This document shows, piece after piece, positions 35,583 to 44,816 of a stretch of 64,000 nt of DNA (the stretch's first letter is position 1; each line of letters opens with the position of its first letter). This stretch comes from Pseudobacillus lumedeiriae. Lineage in GTDB: Bacteria; Bacillota; Bacilli; Bacillales; Domibacillaceae. The notes under the pieces were generated by a model. That model saw only the letters and a program-made list of their open reading frames with translations. It was not told the DNA's origin and did no database searches. The DNA is taken from assembly GCF_044891285.1 (NCBI RefSeq), contig NZ_JAUIYO010000016.1, positions 1 to 64,000 of the forward strand, given 5' to 3'. Both the position numbers and the translations under genes were made by a program.

Positions 35583-36413
35583 ATGGCGATTAAAAAGTAT
35601 AAACCAACCACAAACGGTCGTCGTAACATGACGACGTTGGATTTTTCTGAGCTTACAACAGACACTCCAGAAAAATCGTTGCTGGCGCCTCTTAAAAAGA
35701 AAGGCGGACGCAATAACCAAGGTAGAACTACTGTTCGTCATCAAGGTGGCGGCCATAAGCGTCAATACCGTATTATCGACTTCAAACGCGATAAAGATGG
35801 TATACCTGGACGCGTTGCCACAATCGAGTATGATCCAAACCGCTCAGCAAACATTGCTTTAATCAATTATGCTGACGGTGAAAAACGCTACATCTTAGCA
35901 CCAAAAAACCTTAAAGTCGGAATGGAAGTTATGTCCGGACCAGAGGCTGATATCAAAACAGGTAACGCTCTTCCTTTAGTTAACATTCCTGTAGGTACAG
36001 TTGTTCACAACATCGAGTTGAAACCTGGCAAAGGCGGACAATTAGTTCGTTCTGCAGGGACATCTGCACAAGTGTTAGGTAAAGAAGGAAAATACGTTCT
36101 TGTTCGCTTGAATTCTGGTGAGGTTCGTATGATTCTTGCTACTTGCCGCGCGACTGTTGGTCAAGTAGGTAATGAGCAGCATGAACTTGTTAACATTGGT
36201 AAAGCAGGACGTTCTCGCTGGTTAGGTAAGAAACCAACGGTTCGTGGATCTGTAATGAACCCGAATGATCACCCACACGGTGGTGGTGAAGGTCGTACGC
36301 CAATCGGACGTAAGACACCTGTTACACCTTGGGGCAAACCGACTCTTGGATACAAAACTCGTAAGAAAACAAACAAAAGCGACAAGTTTATCGTTCGTCG
36401 CCGCAAAAAATAA
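35583..36413 (+). CDS. rplB: Ribosomal protein L2
   Basis: L2 is essential for subunit association and peptidyl transfer. The 276-residue protein has the C-terminal signature GSVMNPNDHPHGGGEG with the conserved histidines, and the RNA-binding SH3/OB region in the first half. RBS GAGGAGGG. Confidence 0.97.
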   Translation: MAIKKYKPTTNGRRNMTTLDFSELTTDTPEKSLLAPLKKKGGRNNQGRTTVRHQGGGHKRQYRIIDFKRDKDGIPGRVATIEYDPNRSANIALINYADGEKRYILAPKNLKVGMEVMSGPEADIKTGNALPLVNIPVGTVVHNIELKPGKGGQLVRSAGTSAQVLGKEGKYVLVRLNSGEVRMILATCRATVGQVGNEQHELVNIGKAGRSRWLGKKPTVRGSVMNPNDHPHGGGEGRTPIGRKTPVTPWGKPTLGYKTRKKTNKSDKFIVRRRKK

Positions 36414-36473
36414 CGTAATTGCACTACGGTTCCTTTTGCGAACCGTAGACCAATTGCGAAGGGAGGTACCAAA

Positions 36474-36752
36474 ATGGGCCGCAGCTTGAAAAAAGGACCT
36501 TTTGTTGATGATCATTTATTCAATAAAATTGAAAAGTTAAATGAAGCTGATAAGAAACAAGTTGTAAAAACTTGGTCTCGCCGTTCAACAATCTTCCCAG
36601 CTTTCATTGGACACACAATTGCTGTGTACGATGGCCGTAAACACGTTCCTGTATATGTAACGGAAGATATGGTCGGACACAAACTTGGTGAATTTGCACC
36701 AACACGTACGTATAAAGGTCACGGCAGTGACGACAAGAAAACAAGACGTTAA
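36474..36752 (+). CDS. rpsS: Ribosomal protein S19
   Basis: S19 pairs with S13 in the 30S head. The 92-residue protein begins MGRSLKKGPFVDDHL and has the signature VYVTEDMVGHKLGEFAPTR. RBS AAGGGAGGT. Confidence 0.97.
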   Translation: MGRSLKKGPFVDDHLFNKIEKLNEADKKQVVKTWSRRSTIFPAFIGHTIAVYDGRKHVPVYVTEDMVGHKLGEFAPTRTYKGHGSDDKKTRR

Positions 36753-36770
36753 TGAGAGGAGGGTATCCTA

Positions 36771-37112
36771 ATGGAAGCAAAAGCTGTTGTGAAAACAGTT
36801 CGTATTGCTCCTCGTAAAGCACGTTTAGTGGTTGATTTGATTCGAGGAAAGCAAGTGGGAGAAGCTGTTGCTATTTTACGCCACACACCAAAAGCTGCAT
36901 CTCCTATCGTTGAAAAATTACTTAACTCTGCGGTTGCTAATGCAGAGCATAACTATGACATGGATGTCAATAAACTTGTTGTTAAACAAGTATTTGTTGA
37001 CGAAGGTCCAACTTTAAAACGTTTCCGTCCACGTGCAATGGGACGCGCAAGTGCAATTAATAAACGTACAAGCCACATCACAATCGTGGTATCAGAAAAG
37101 AAGGAGGGATAA
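36771..37112 (+). CDS. rplV: Ribosomal protein L22
   Basis: L22 forms part of the exit-tunnel constriction through its beta-hairpin loop (KRFRPRAMGRASAINKRTS), here of normal length. It is a 113-residue protein. RBS GAGGAGGG precedes the ATG; rpsC follows after 3 bp. Confidence 0.97.
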   Translation: MEAKAVVKTVRIAPRKARLVVDLIRGKQVGEAVAILRHTPKAASPIVEKLLNSAVANAEHNYDMDVNKLVVKQVFVDEGPTLKRFRPRAMGRASAINKRTSHITIVVSEKKEG

Positions 37113-37115
37113 TTC

Positions 37116-37772
37116 GTGGGTCAAAAAGTACATCCTAATGGTTTACGTGTCGGTATCATTCGTGACTGGGATTCAAAATGGTATGCAGAAAAAGATTATG
37201 CGAGCCTTTTACACGAAGACCTTAAAGTTCGTGAATATATCGAAAACCGTTTAAAAGATGCTTCTGTATCTCGAGTTGAAATTGAGCGTGCTGCTAACCG
37301 CATCAACATTACTGTTCATACAGCGAAGCCTGGTATGGTTATCGGTAAAGGTGGATCTGAGGTTGAAGCACTTCGTAAATCTCTAAACCAATTAACTGGC
37401 AAACGTGTTCATATTAATATCGTTGAAATTAAAAGAGCTGATTTAGATGCTAAGCTTGTAGCAGAAAACATTGCTCGCCAATTGGAAAACCGTGTATCTT
37501 TCCGTCGTGCACAAAAACAAGCAATTCAACGTACAATTCGTGCGGGTGCAAAAGGAATCAAAACACAGGTTTCTGGACGTCTTGGCGGTGCAGATATCGC
37601 TCGTGCTGAACACTATAGTGAAGGAACAGTTCCACTTCATACACTTCGTGCGGACATCGATTATGCGCATGTTGAAGCTGACACTACTTATGGTAAGCTT
37701 GGCGTGAAAGTATGGATTTACCGTGGAGAGGTTCTTCCTACGAAGAAGAAGTCTGAGGAAGGAGGAAAATAA
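37116..37772 (+). CDS. rpsC: Ribosomal protein S3
   Basis: S3 lies at the mRNA entry channel and helps unwind mRNA. The 218-residue protein starts with GTG and has the KH-domain motif GMVIGKGGSEVEALR and the C-terminal signature region ARAEHYSEGTVPLHTLRADIDY (given only in part). RBS AAGGAGGG. Confidence 0.97.
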   Translation: MGQKVHPNGLRVGIIRDWDSKWYAEKDYASLLHEDLKVREYIENRLKDASVSRVEIERAANRINITVHTAKPGMVIGKGGSEVEALRKSLNQLTGKRVHINIVEIKRADLDAKLVAENIARQLENRVSFRRAQKQAIQRTIRAGAKGIKTQVSGRLGGADIARAEHYSEGTVPLHTLRADIDYAHVEADTTYGKLGVKVWIYRGEVLPTKKKSEEGGK

Positions 37773-37773
37773 T

Positions 37774-38208
37774 ATGTTATTGCCTAAACGTGTAAAATAC
37801 CGTCGTGTACACCGTGGAAAAATGCGCGGTCAAGCAAAAGGCGGCACAGAAGTAGCATTCGGTGAATACGGTTTACAAGCTCTTGAAGCTTCTTGGATTA
37901 CTAACCGTCAAATCGAATCAGCACGTATCGCTATGACTCGTTATATGAAACGTGGCGGTAAAGTATGGATCAAAATTTTCCCTCATAAACCTTACACAGC
38001 AAAACCTCTTGAAGTTCGGATGGGTTCCGGTAAAGGTGCTCCTGAAGGATGGGTAGCTGTAGTGAAACCTGGAAAAATTATGTTTGAAATTGCTGGTGTG
38101 TCTGAAGAAGTAGCGCGTGAAGCACTTCGTCTTGCTGCACACAAACTACCAGTAAAATGCAAATTCGTAAAACGAGAAGAAATTGGTGGTGAATCAAATG
38201 AAGGCTAA
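37774..38208 (+). CDS. rplP: Ribosomal protein L16
   Basis: L16 orders the A-site tRNA region of the 50S subunit. The 144-residue protein begins MLLPKRVKYRRVHRGKMRG and has MGSGKGAPEGWVAVVKPGK. ATG 37774 follows GAAGGAGG by 8 bases and lies 1 base after rpsC. It overlaps rpmC by 11 bp. Confidence 0.97.
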   Translation: MLLPKRVKYRRVHRGKMRGQAKGGTEVAFGEYGLQALEASWITNRQIESARIAMTRYMKRGGKVWIKIFPHKPYTAKPLEVRMGSGKGAPEGWVAVVKPGKIMFEIAGVSEEVAREALRLAAHKLPVKCKFVKREEIGGESNEG

Positions 38209-38401
38209 TGAAATTATTGAATTAACCACTGCCGAAATTGAACAAAAGCTTAAGTCTTTAAAAGAGGAGCTTTTCAACCTTCGCTTCCAATTAGCGACTG
38301 GTCAACTTGAAAACACTGCTCGCATCCGTGAGGTACGTAAAGCGATCGCTCGTATGAAAACTGTAATTCGCCAAAGAGAGATCGATGTTAACAATCGATA
38401 A
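38198..38401 (+). CDS. rpmC: Ribosomal protein L29
   Basis: L29 is a small helical protein at the tunnel exit next to L23. The 67-residue protein contains KEELFNLRFQLATGQLENT, the family signature. ATG 38198 lies within rplP; the weak GGTGGTGA upstream suggests reliance on coupling. Confidence 0.95.
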   Translation: MKANEIIELTTAEIEQKLKSLKEELFNLRFQLATGQLENTARIREVRKAIARMKTVIRQREIDVNNR

Positions 38402-38420
38402 TTGAGAGGAGGTTTGCGCA

Positions 38421-38684
38421 ATGAGTGAACGTAACCAACGTAAAGTTTATACTGGACGTGTTGTGTCTGACAAAATGGATAAGACAGTCACTGTTCTTGT
38501 AGAAACTTATAAAAAGCACTCACTTTACGGCAAACGCGTTAAGTACTCTAAAAAATTCAAAGCTCATGATGAGTTGAATGAAGCAAAAATCGGTGATGTT
38601 GTCCGTATCATGGAAACTCGCCCGTTGTCTGCTACAAAACGCTTCCGTTTAGTTGAAGTTGTTGAAAAAGCAGTTATTATCTAA
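38421..38684 (+). CDS. rpsQ: Ribosomal protein S17
   Basis: S17 is a primary 16S rRNA-binding protein with an OB fold. The 87-residue protein contains GRVVSDKMDKTVTVLVE and the signature GDVVRIMETRPLSATKRFR. RBS GAGAGGAGG. Confidence 0.97.
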   Translation: MSERNQRKVYTGRVVSDKMDKTVTVLVETYKKHSLYGKRVKYSKKFKAHDELNEAKIGDVVRIMETRPLSATKRFRLVEVVEKAVII

Positions 38685-38731
38685 TTTATTATTGTTCGGA
38701 TATAACGTGAATCCGAAGGGAGGTAACATAA

Positions 38732-39100
38732 ATGATCCAACAAGAATCTCGTTTAAAAGTAGCTGATAACTCGGGTGCGCGTGAAGTTTTAGCGATCAAA
38801 GTTCTTGGTGGCTCTGGCCGTAAGACTGCAAACATCGGAGATATCATCGTCTGCACAGTGAAACAAGCAACACCAGGCGGCGTTGTCAAAAAAGGTGATG
38901 TAGTAAAAGCTGTTATTGTTCGTACAAAACGTGGAATGCGCCGTAATGACGGATCGTATATCCGTTTTGACGAAAATGCTTGCGTAATTATTAAAGATGA
39001 CAAGAGCCCACGCGGAACTCGTATCTTTGGTCCAGTTGCACGTGAACTACGTGATAGCAACTTTATGAAAATTGTTTCTCTTGCTCCAGAAGTAATCTAA
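38732..39100 (+). CDS. rplN: Ribosomal protein L14
   Basis: L14 forms an intersubunit bridge. The 122-residue protein begins MIQQESRLKVADNSGAREV and has VVRTK-type and GTRIFGPVARELR segments. RBS AAGGGAGGT. It is the first gene of the classical spc part; no internal promoter is obvious before it. Confidence 0.97.
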   Translation: MIQQESRLKVADNSGAREVLAIKVLGGSGRKTANIGDIIVCTVKQATPGGVVKKGDVVKAVIVRTKRGMRRNDGSYIRFDENACVIIKDDKSPRGTRIFGPVARELRDSNFMKIVSLAPEVI

Positions 39101-39146
39101 TGAAATTAAATTTTATCAACTTGACCATTCAAGGAGGTGCGATCAA

Positions 39147-39458
39147 ATGAATGTCAAAAAAGGCGATAAAGTAATGGTTATCACGGGCAAAGACAAAGGA
39201 AAAACAGGCATCGTGCTTGCAGCATTTCCTAAAAAAGACCGTGTTCTTGTAGAAGGAATTAATATCGTGAAAAAACACGCGAAGCCTTCTCAAGTAAATC
39301 CGCAAGGCGGAATTATTAGCCAAGAGGCACCTATTCACGTTTCTAACGTTATGCTTTTAGACCCTAAATCAAATGAACCTACTCGTGTAGGATTCAAAGT
39401 GGTTGACGGCAAGAAAGTACGCGTAGCAAAAAAATCCGGTGAAACTTTAGATAAATAA
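39147..39458 (+). CDS. rplX: Ribosomal protein L24
   Basis: L24 is an assembly initiator with a KOW domain. The 103-residue protein has KKGDKVMVITGKDKGKTG at the N-terminus. RBS AAGGAGGTG. Confidence 0.97.
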   Translation: MNVKKGDKVMVITGKDKGKTGIVLAAFPKKDRVLVEGINIVKKHAKPSQVNPQGGIISQEAPIHVSNVMLLDPKSNEPTRVGFKVVDGKKVRVAKKSGETLDK

Positions 39459-39488
39459 TAAGCCTGTTAATGAAGGGAGGTACACTTT

Positions 39489-40028
39489 ATGAACCGCCTT
39501 AAAGCAAAGTTTAATGAAGAAATTACACCTGCTTTAATGAATAAATTCAATTACGACTCAGTAATGCAAGTACCGAAAGTTGAAAAAATCGTAGTTAATA
39601 TGGGAGTTGGCGACGCTGTTCAAAACGCGAAAGTGCTTGATACAGCTGTTGAAGAGCTAGCGTTAATTACTGGCCAAAAGCCGTTGATTACGCGTGCGAA
39701 AAATTCGATCGCAGGCTTCCGTCTTCGTGAAGGTATGCCGATCGGAGCGAAAGTAACATTACGCGGAGAGCGTATGTACGAATTCCTTGATAAATTGATC
39801 TCTGTATCACTTCCACGTGTACGTGACTTCCGTGGTATTTCTAAGAAAGCATTTGACGGACGCGGCAACTATACACTTGGTGTGAAAGAACAATTAATCT
39901 TCCCTGAGATTGATTACGATAAAGTAAGCAAAATCCGCGGTATGGATATCGTAATTGTTACAACTGCGAAAACTGATGAAGAATCTCGCGAATTGTTAAC
40001 TCAACTTGGAATGCCGTTCCAAAAGTAA
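39489..40028 (+). CDS. rplE: Ribosomal protein L5
   Basis: L5 binds 5S rRNA and contacts P-site tRNA. The 179-residue protein has VPKVEKIVVNMGVGDA and the region ARNSIAGFRLREGMPIG-like (KNSIAGFRLREG here). RBS AAGGGAGGT. Confidence 0.97.
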   Translation: MNRLKAKFNEEITPALMNKFNYDSVMQVPKVEKIVVNMGVGDAVQNAKVLDTAVEELALITGQKPLITRAKNSIAGFRLREGMPIGAKVTLRGERMYEFLDKLISVSLPRVRDFRGISKKAFDGRGNYTLGVKEQLIFPEIDYDKVSKIRGMDIVIVTTAKTDEESRELLTQLGMPFQK

Positions 40029-40052
40029 TCTCTATAAAAGGGAGGCGAAAAC

Positions 40053-40238
40053 GTGGCTAAAAAATCAATGATTGCGAAACAAAAACGCACACCTAAATTT
40101 AAAGTACAAGAGTACACACGCTGCGAACGTTGCGGACGTCCACACTCTGTATACCGCAAATTTAAGCTTTGCCGTATTTGTTTCCGTGAACTTGCATATA
40201 AAGGACAAATTCCTGGTGTTAAAAAAGCCAGTTGGTAA
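40053..40238 (+). CDS. rpsN: Ribosomal protein S14, zinc-binding type
   Basis: S14 belongs to the 30S head. The 61-residue protein starts with GTG and carries the zinc ribbon CERCGRP ... CRICFRE, which defines the zinc-dependent short form. A zinc-free paralogue, if present, lies elsewhere. RBS GGGAGGCG. Confidence 0.97.
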
Positions 40239-40267
40239 TACCCCGACTTGGGAAGGAGGTAAATAGA

Positions 40268-40666
40268 ATGGTTATGACAGATCCGATTGCAGATTTGCTT
40301 ACTCGCATCCGTAATGCGAACATGGTGCGTCACGAGAAATTAGAAGTACCTGCTTCTAACATCAAAAAGGAAATCGCTGAAATTTTAAAACGTGAAGGTT
40401 TCGTGCGTGACGTTGAATTTATTGAAGACAACAAGCAAGGCATGATCCGTATTTTCTTGAAATATGGAGCGCACAACGAACGGGTTATCACTGGTTTAAA
40501 ACGTATCAGCAAACCTGGTCTGCGTGTTTACGCTAAAGCTGATGAAATGCCAAGAGTACTTAACGGTTTAGGTATTGCTCTTGTATCAACATCCAAAGGT
40601 GTGTTAACGGATAAAGAAGCTCGCGCTCAACAAATTGGCGGCGAAGTATTAGCATACGTTTGGTAA
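40268..40666 (+). CDS. rpsH: Ribosomal protein S8
   Basis: S8 binds the 16S central domain and is the spc-operon regulator in E. coli. The 132-residue protein begins MVMTDPIADLLTRIRNA and has the C-terminal signature STSKGVLTDKEAR. ATG 40268 is 7 bases after GGAGGTAA. Confidence 0.97.
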   Translation: MVMTDPIADLLTRIRNANMVRHEKLEVPASNIKKEIAEILKREGFVRDVEFIEDNKQGMIRIFLKYGAHNERVITGLKRISKPGLRVYAKADEMPRVLNGLGIALVSTSKGVLTDKEARAQQIGGEVLAYVW

Positions 40667-40696
40667 TATTTTTGTAATGAATGGAGGTGCAACAAT

Positions 40697-41233
40697 ATGT
40701 CTCGCGTAGGGAAAAAACCTATTGAGCTGCCAGAAGGCGTAACATTGGCGAACGATAATAACACTGTTACTGTAAAAGGCCCGAAAGGTGAGCTTGTTAA
40801 TACATTTAACAAAGACATGAAGATCGAAATTGAAGGTAACGTTGTTACAGTCGTTCGTCCTTCAGAATCTAAAGAACATCGTACAATCCACGGTACAACT
40901 CGTGCGTTGCTTGCAAACATGGTTGAGGGTGTATCTAAAGGTTTCGAAAAAGCTCTTGAACTAAATGGTGTCGGATACCGTGCACAAAAACAAGGCAACA
41001 AGCTTGTTTTGAACGTTGGTTATTCTCACCCTGTTGAAATGGAGCCAGAAACAGGTGTAGAAGTGGAAGTTCCTTCTAACACGAAAGTAATCGTTAAAGG
41101 CATCAACAAAGAGCGCGTAGGAGCTTTTGCTGCTAACGTTCGCGCAGTACGTCCACCAGAGCCTTACAAAGGTAAAGGGATTCGTTATGAAGGCGAATAC
41201 GTACGTCGCAAAGAAGGTAAAACAGGTAAGTAA
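40697..41233 (+). CDS. rplF: Ribosomal protein L6
   Basis: L6 lies near the sarcin-ricin loop. The 178-residue protein consists of two repeated domains and ends with the signature region PPEPYKGKGIRYEGEYV. RBS GGAGGTG. Confidence 0.97.
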   Translation: MSRVGKKPIELPEGVTLANDNNTVTVKGPKGELVNTFNKDMKIEIEGNVVTVVRPSESKEHRTIHGTTRALLANMVEGVSKGFEKALELNGVGYRAQKQGNKLVLNVGYSHPVEMEPETGVEVEVPSNTKVIVKGINKERVGAFAANVRAVRPPEPYKGKGIRYEGEYVRRKEGKTGK

Positions 41234-41265
41234 TGTCGCTTAAGTAAACGAAAGGAGTGACCACG

Positions 41266-41628
41266 ATGATTACGAAACAAGATAAAAATAAAACACGTAA
41301 GAAGAGACACGTTCGTGTACGTGCGAAAGTCAGCGGTACACCATCTCGTCCACGTTTAAATATCTTCCGTTCTAACCAACATCTTTACGCTCAAGTGATC
41401 GATGATGTGAACGGTGTAACTCTTGTCAACGCTTCTACAATCGAAAAAGACTTCGGTTTAGAAAAAACAGGCAACACTGAAGCAGCTGCAAAAGTTGGCG
41501 AATTAGTGGCTAAAAGAGCGAGTGAAAAAGGAATCAAATCCGTAGTATTTGACCGCGGAGGTTACTTATATCATGGTCGCGTAAAAGCTTTAGCAGAAGC
41601 AGCGCGCGAAAATGGACTGGAATTCTAA
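41266..41628 (+). CDS. rplR: Ribosomal protein L18
   Basis: L18 binds 5S rRNA with L5 and L25. The 120-residue protein has a basic N-terminus (KTRKKRHVRVRAKVSG) and the PRLNIFRSNQHLYAQ core. ATG 41266 is 8 bases after AAAGGAG; GTG 41257 overlaps the site and was rejected. Confidence 0.96.
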   Translation: MITKQDKNKTRKKRHVRVRAKVSGTPSRPRLNIFRSNQHLYAQVIDDVNGVTLVNASTIEKDFGLEKTGNTEAAAKVGELVAKRASEKGIKSVVFDRGGYLYHGRVKALAEAARENGLEF

Positions 41629-41649
41629 TAAAGAAGGAGGGACAAATTA

Positions 41650-42150
41650 ATGCGTCGCATTGATCCAAATAAACTTGAACTTGAAGAACGCGTAGTTACG
41701 GTCAATCGTGTAGCGAAAGTAGTAAAAGGCGGTCGTCGTTTCCGCTTTACTGCTCTTGTGGTTGTCGGTGACAAAAACGGACACGTAGGCTTTGGAACTG
41801 GTAAAGCGCAAGAAGTACCTGATGCCATTCGCAAAGCAATCGAAGATGCAAAGAAAAATTTAGTTACTATTCCTATCGTTGGAACAACGATTCCACACGA
41901 AGTGATCGGTCGTTTTGGCGGCGGCGAAATCCTTTTGAAGCCTGCTTCTGAAGGTACTGGGGTTATCGCTGGTGGACCAGTTCGTGCGGTACTTGAGCTT
42001 GGTGGGGTAGAAGACATTCTTTCTAAATCTCATGGTTCAAATACGCCAATTAACATGGTGCGTGCTACTATTGAAGGAATTAAACAACTGAAGCGTGCGG
42101 AAGATGTTGCTAAATTGCGCGGAAAATCAGTAGAAGAACTGTTAGGATAA
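41650..42150 (+). CDS. rpsE: Ribosomal protein S5
   Basis: S5 affects fidelity and lies at the mRNA entry. The 166-residue protein has the S5 signature GGRRFRFTALVVVGDKNGHVGFGTGKA (shown here only as GGRRFRF and VGFGTGKA) and GTGVIAGGPVRAVLE. RBS AAGGAGGG. Confidence 0.97.
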   Translation: MRRIDPNKLELEERVVTVNRVAKVVKGGRRFRFTALVVVGDKNGHVGFGTGKAQEVPDAIRKAIEDAKKNLVTIPIVGTTIPHEVIGRFGGGEILLKPASEGTGVIAGGPVRAVLELGGVEDILSKSHGSNTPINMVRATIEGIKQLKRAEDVAKLRGKSVEELLG

Positions 42151-42163
42151 GGAGGGATTTACA

Positions 42164-42346
42164 ATGGCTGAAAAATTAACAATTACCCTCACTCGCAGCT
42201 TGATCGGTCGTTCGAAGGATCAACGTGAAACAGTTAAAGCTCTTGGTCTTCGCAAGCTACATCAAACAGTGGAGCATCAAGATAATGCAGCAATTAGAGG
42301 CATGATCAATAAAGTAGCTCACTTAGTGACTGTTAACGAACAATAA
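42164..42346 (+). CDS. rpmD: Ribosomal protein L30
   Basis: L30 is a 60-residue 50S protein with ITLTRSLIGRSKDQRETVKALGL-type sequence (the LTRSLIGR and TVKALGLRK motifs are visible). RBS AAGGAGGG; 13 bp after rpsE. Confidence 0.96.
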   Translation: MAEKLTITLTRSLIGRSKDQRETVKALGLRKLHQTVEHQDNAAIRGMINKVAHLVTVNEQ

Positions 42347-42378
42347 TTTTAATCTAGAGAATAAGGAGGTGCACGAAC

Positions 42379-42819
42379 ATGAAACTTCATGAATTAAAAC
42401 CTGCTGAAGGTTCTCGTAAAGCTCGCAATCGTGTTGGACGTGGTCCCGGCTCTGGAAATGGTAAAACTGCCGGTAAAGGTCATAAAGGACAAAACGCCCG
42501 TTCAGGCGGTGGTGTACGTCTAGGTTTTGAAGGGGGACAAACTCCTTTATTCCGACGCTTACCGAAACGTGGTTTTACTAACATCAACAGAAAAGAATAT
42601 GCAATCGTTAATCTCGATGCATTAAATCGCTTTGACGAAGGAACAGAAGTCACACCGGAACTTCTTATTGAAACTGGTGTTGTCCGCAACGAAAAAGCAG
42701 GAATCAAAATTCTTGCTAAAGGCAACGTTGAGAAGAAATTGACTGTAAAAGCTCATAAATTCTCTTCTGCTGCTCAAGAAGCAATTGAGGCTGCTGGCGG
42801 TACGACTGAGGTGATTTAA
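42379..42819 (+). CDS. rplO: Ribosomal protein L15
   Basis: L15 is a late-assembly 50S protein. The 146-residue protein has the long Gly/Lys-rich N-terminal extension (GRGPGSGNGKTAGKGHKGQ) and the C-terminal LTVKAHKFS region. It overlaps secY at TAATG. RBS AAGGAGGTG. Confidence 0.97.
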   Translation: MKLHELKPAEGSRKARNRVGRGPGSGNGKTAGKGHKGQNARSGGGVRLGFEGGQTPLFRRLPKRGFTNINRKEYAIVNLDALNRFDEGTEVTPELLIETGVVRNEKAGIKILAKGNVEKKLTVKAHKFSSAAQEAIEAAGGTTEVI

Positions 42820-44120
42820 TGTTTCGCACAATCTCCAATTTTATGCGTGTGGGTGATATAAGAAGAAAAATTATATTCACCCTTCTTATGTTAATCGTTT
42901 TCCGTATCGGCACATTTATTCCTGTTCCCAACGTCGATGCAAATGTATTGAAAATGCAGGAACAGGCAGGACTGATCGGCTTTCTTAATACTTTTGGCGG
43001 GGGAGCGCTTAAGAACTTCTCCATTCTTGCTATGGGAATTATGCCTTATATTACAGCTTCCATCATTGTTCAGCTTTTACAAATGGATGTGGTTCCGAAG
43101 TTTACCGAATGGTCGAAGCAAGGAGAGGTTGGCCGTCGTAAGCTGGCACAGTTTACGAGATATTTCACGATTGTTCTTGGTTTTATCCAAGCACTTGGAA
43201 TGTCGTATGGTTTCAACCGCTTATATGGCGGCATGCTCGTTGAAAGTAACAGCATAGGCGCTTATCTGCTTATTGCCCTCGTGTTAACGGCTGGGACAGC
43301 TTTTCTCATGTGGCTTGGGGAGTTAATCACTTCCAAAGGTGTTGGAAACGGAATTTCGGTTATCATTTTTGCTGGGATTGTTGCGGCGATACCAAATGCC
43401 GTGAATCAGATTTATGTACAACAAATTGAAGGAGCCGGTGAACAACTATTCTTAAAAATCGTTGTGCTAATACTGATTGTACTAGCTGTCTTGGCACTTA
43501 TCGTTGGAGTAATCTTTTTTCAGCAGGCATTGCGTAAAATTCCGATTCAATACGCTAAGCGTGTGACTGGTGACAACGGGGTTGGTGCACGTGGTGCCCA
43601 AGCAACTCATTTACCTTTAAAAGTAAATGCAGCCGGAGTTATTCCTGTCATTTTCGCGATAGCTTTTCTGGTCACGCCTCAAACATTATCGTCGTTCTTT
43701 GGCTCAAATGATGTCACAATGACGATTCAAAACATTTTTGATTATACAAAACCCGTCGGTATGATCATTTATGTGGCGTTGATCGTTGCATTTACGTATT
43801 TTTACGCGTTTATTCAAGTGAATCCAGAACAATTGGCTGACAACTTGAAGAAACAAGGAGGATACATTCCAGGTATTCGTCCTGGGAAAAACACGCAGGA
43901 TTATTTAACAAGAGTTTTATACCGTTTAACATTTGTTGGAGCGATATTCCTAGCTGTTATCTCCGTTCTTCCTGTATTTTTTATAAAGTTTGCAGGACTT
44001 CCACAAACTGCCCAAATCGGCGGCACAAGTTTGCTGATTGTAGTTGGTGTTGCATTGGAAACAATGAAACAATTGGAAGCCCAGCTTGTCAAACGCCATT
44101 ACAAAGGCTTTATTAAATAA
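42819..44120 (+). CDS. secY: Preprotein translocase subunit SecY
   Basis: SecY is the protein-conducting channel. The 433-residue protein has ten predicted membrane helices, the plug region GGGALKNFSILAMGIMPYI near helix 2, and cytoplasmic loops including KRVTGDNGVGARGAQ-type sequence for ribosome and SecA contact. Translationally coupled to rplO by a one-base overlap. Confidence 0.97.
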   Translation: MFRTISNFMRVGDIRRKIIFTLLMLIVFRIGTFIPVPNVDANVLKMQEQAGLIGFLNTFGGGALKNFSILAMGIMPYITASIIVQLLQMDVVPKFTEWSKQGEVGRRKLAQFTRYFTIVLGFIQALGMSYGFNRLYGGMLVESNSIGAYLLIALVLTAGTAFLMWLGELITSKGVGNGISVIIFAGIVAAIPNAVNQIYVQQIEGAGEQLFLKIVVLILIVLAVLALIVGVIFFQQALRKIPIQYAKRVTGDNGVGARGAQATHLPLKVNAAGVIPVIFAIAFLVTPQTLSSFFGSNDVTMTIQNIFDYTKPVGMIIYVALIVAFTYFYAFIQVNPEQLADNLKKQGGYIPGIRPGKNTQDYLTRVLYRLTFVGAIFLAVISVLPVFFIKFAGLPQTAQIGGTSLLIVVGVALETMKQLEAQLVKRHYKGFIK

Positions 44121-44165
44121 AGGCAAGCTGTTGCACGTCTTGAATCAGATTGAGGGGGTATACAA

Positions 44166-44816
44166 ATGAATCTAGTATTAATGGGACTGCCAGGTGCCGG
44201 AAAAGGTACGCAGGCCGAACGAATTGTTGAAAAATATGACATTCCACACATTTCTACAGGCGATATGTTCCGCGCAGCAATGAAAGAGGGCACGGAACTT
44301 GGATTGAAGGCTAAATCCTTTATGGATGAAGGTGCTCTTGTCCCTGATGAAGTGACAATCGGAATTGTTCGCGAAAGATTGAGCAAAACTGATTGTCAAG
44401 ACGGTTTTCTTCTTGATGGTTTTCCAAGAACAGTTGCTCAGGCCGAAGCGCTTGAAAACATGTTAGAAGAGCTTGGAAAGAAAATCAACTATGTCATCAA
44501 CGTTAATGTTGATAAAGATATTCTCATGGCTCGTTTAACCGGACGCCGTATTTGCAAAAGCTGCGGAGCTACATACCACCTCGTATTTAACCCGCCAGCT
44601 GTTGAGGATAAGTGTGATCGTTGCGGCGGTGAGCTTTATCAGCGTGCAGATGACAATGAAGAAACTGTTCAAAATCGTTTGGATGTCAATTTAAAACAAA
44701 CCGAACCATTACTAGATTTTTACCGGCAAAAAGGTTACTTGAAGGATATTAATGGTCAGCAGGAAATCGGAAAAGTCTTTGAAGACATTGACGAACTTCT
44801 GAAAGGCCTCAAGTAA
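44166..44816 (+). CDS. adk: Adenylate kinase, zinc-containing
   Basis: Adk interconverts ATP, ADP and AMP. The 216-residue protein has the P-loop GLPGAGKGTQ at residues 7-16, DGFPRT, and a long LID domain with four cysteines (CKSCGATYH ... CDRCGGEL) that bind zinc, as in Gram-positive enzymes. RBS GAGGGGG; map follows without a gap. Confidence 0.97.
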   Translation: MNLVLMGLPGAGKGTQAERIVEKYDIPHISTGDMFRAAMKEGTELGLKAKSFMDEGALVPDEVTIGIVRERLSKTDCQDGFLLDGFPRTVAQAEALENMLEELGKKINYVINVNVDKDILMARLTGRRICKSCGATYHLVFNPPAVEDKCDRCGGELYQRADDNEETVQNRLDVNLKQTEPLLDFYRQKGYLKDINGQQEIGKVFEDIDELLKGLK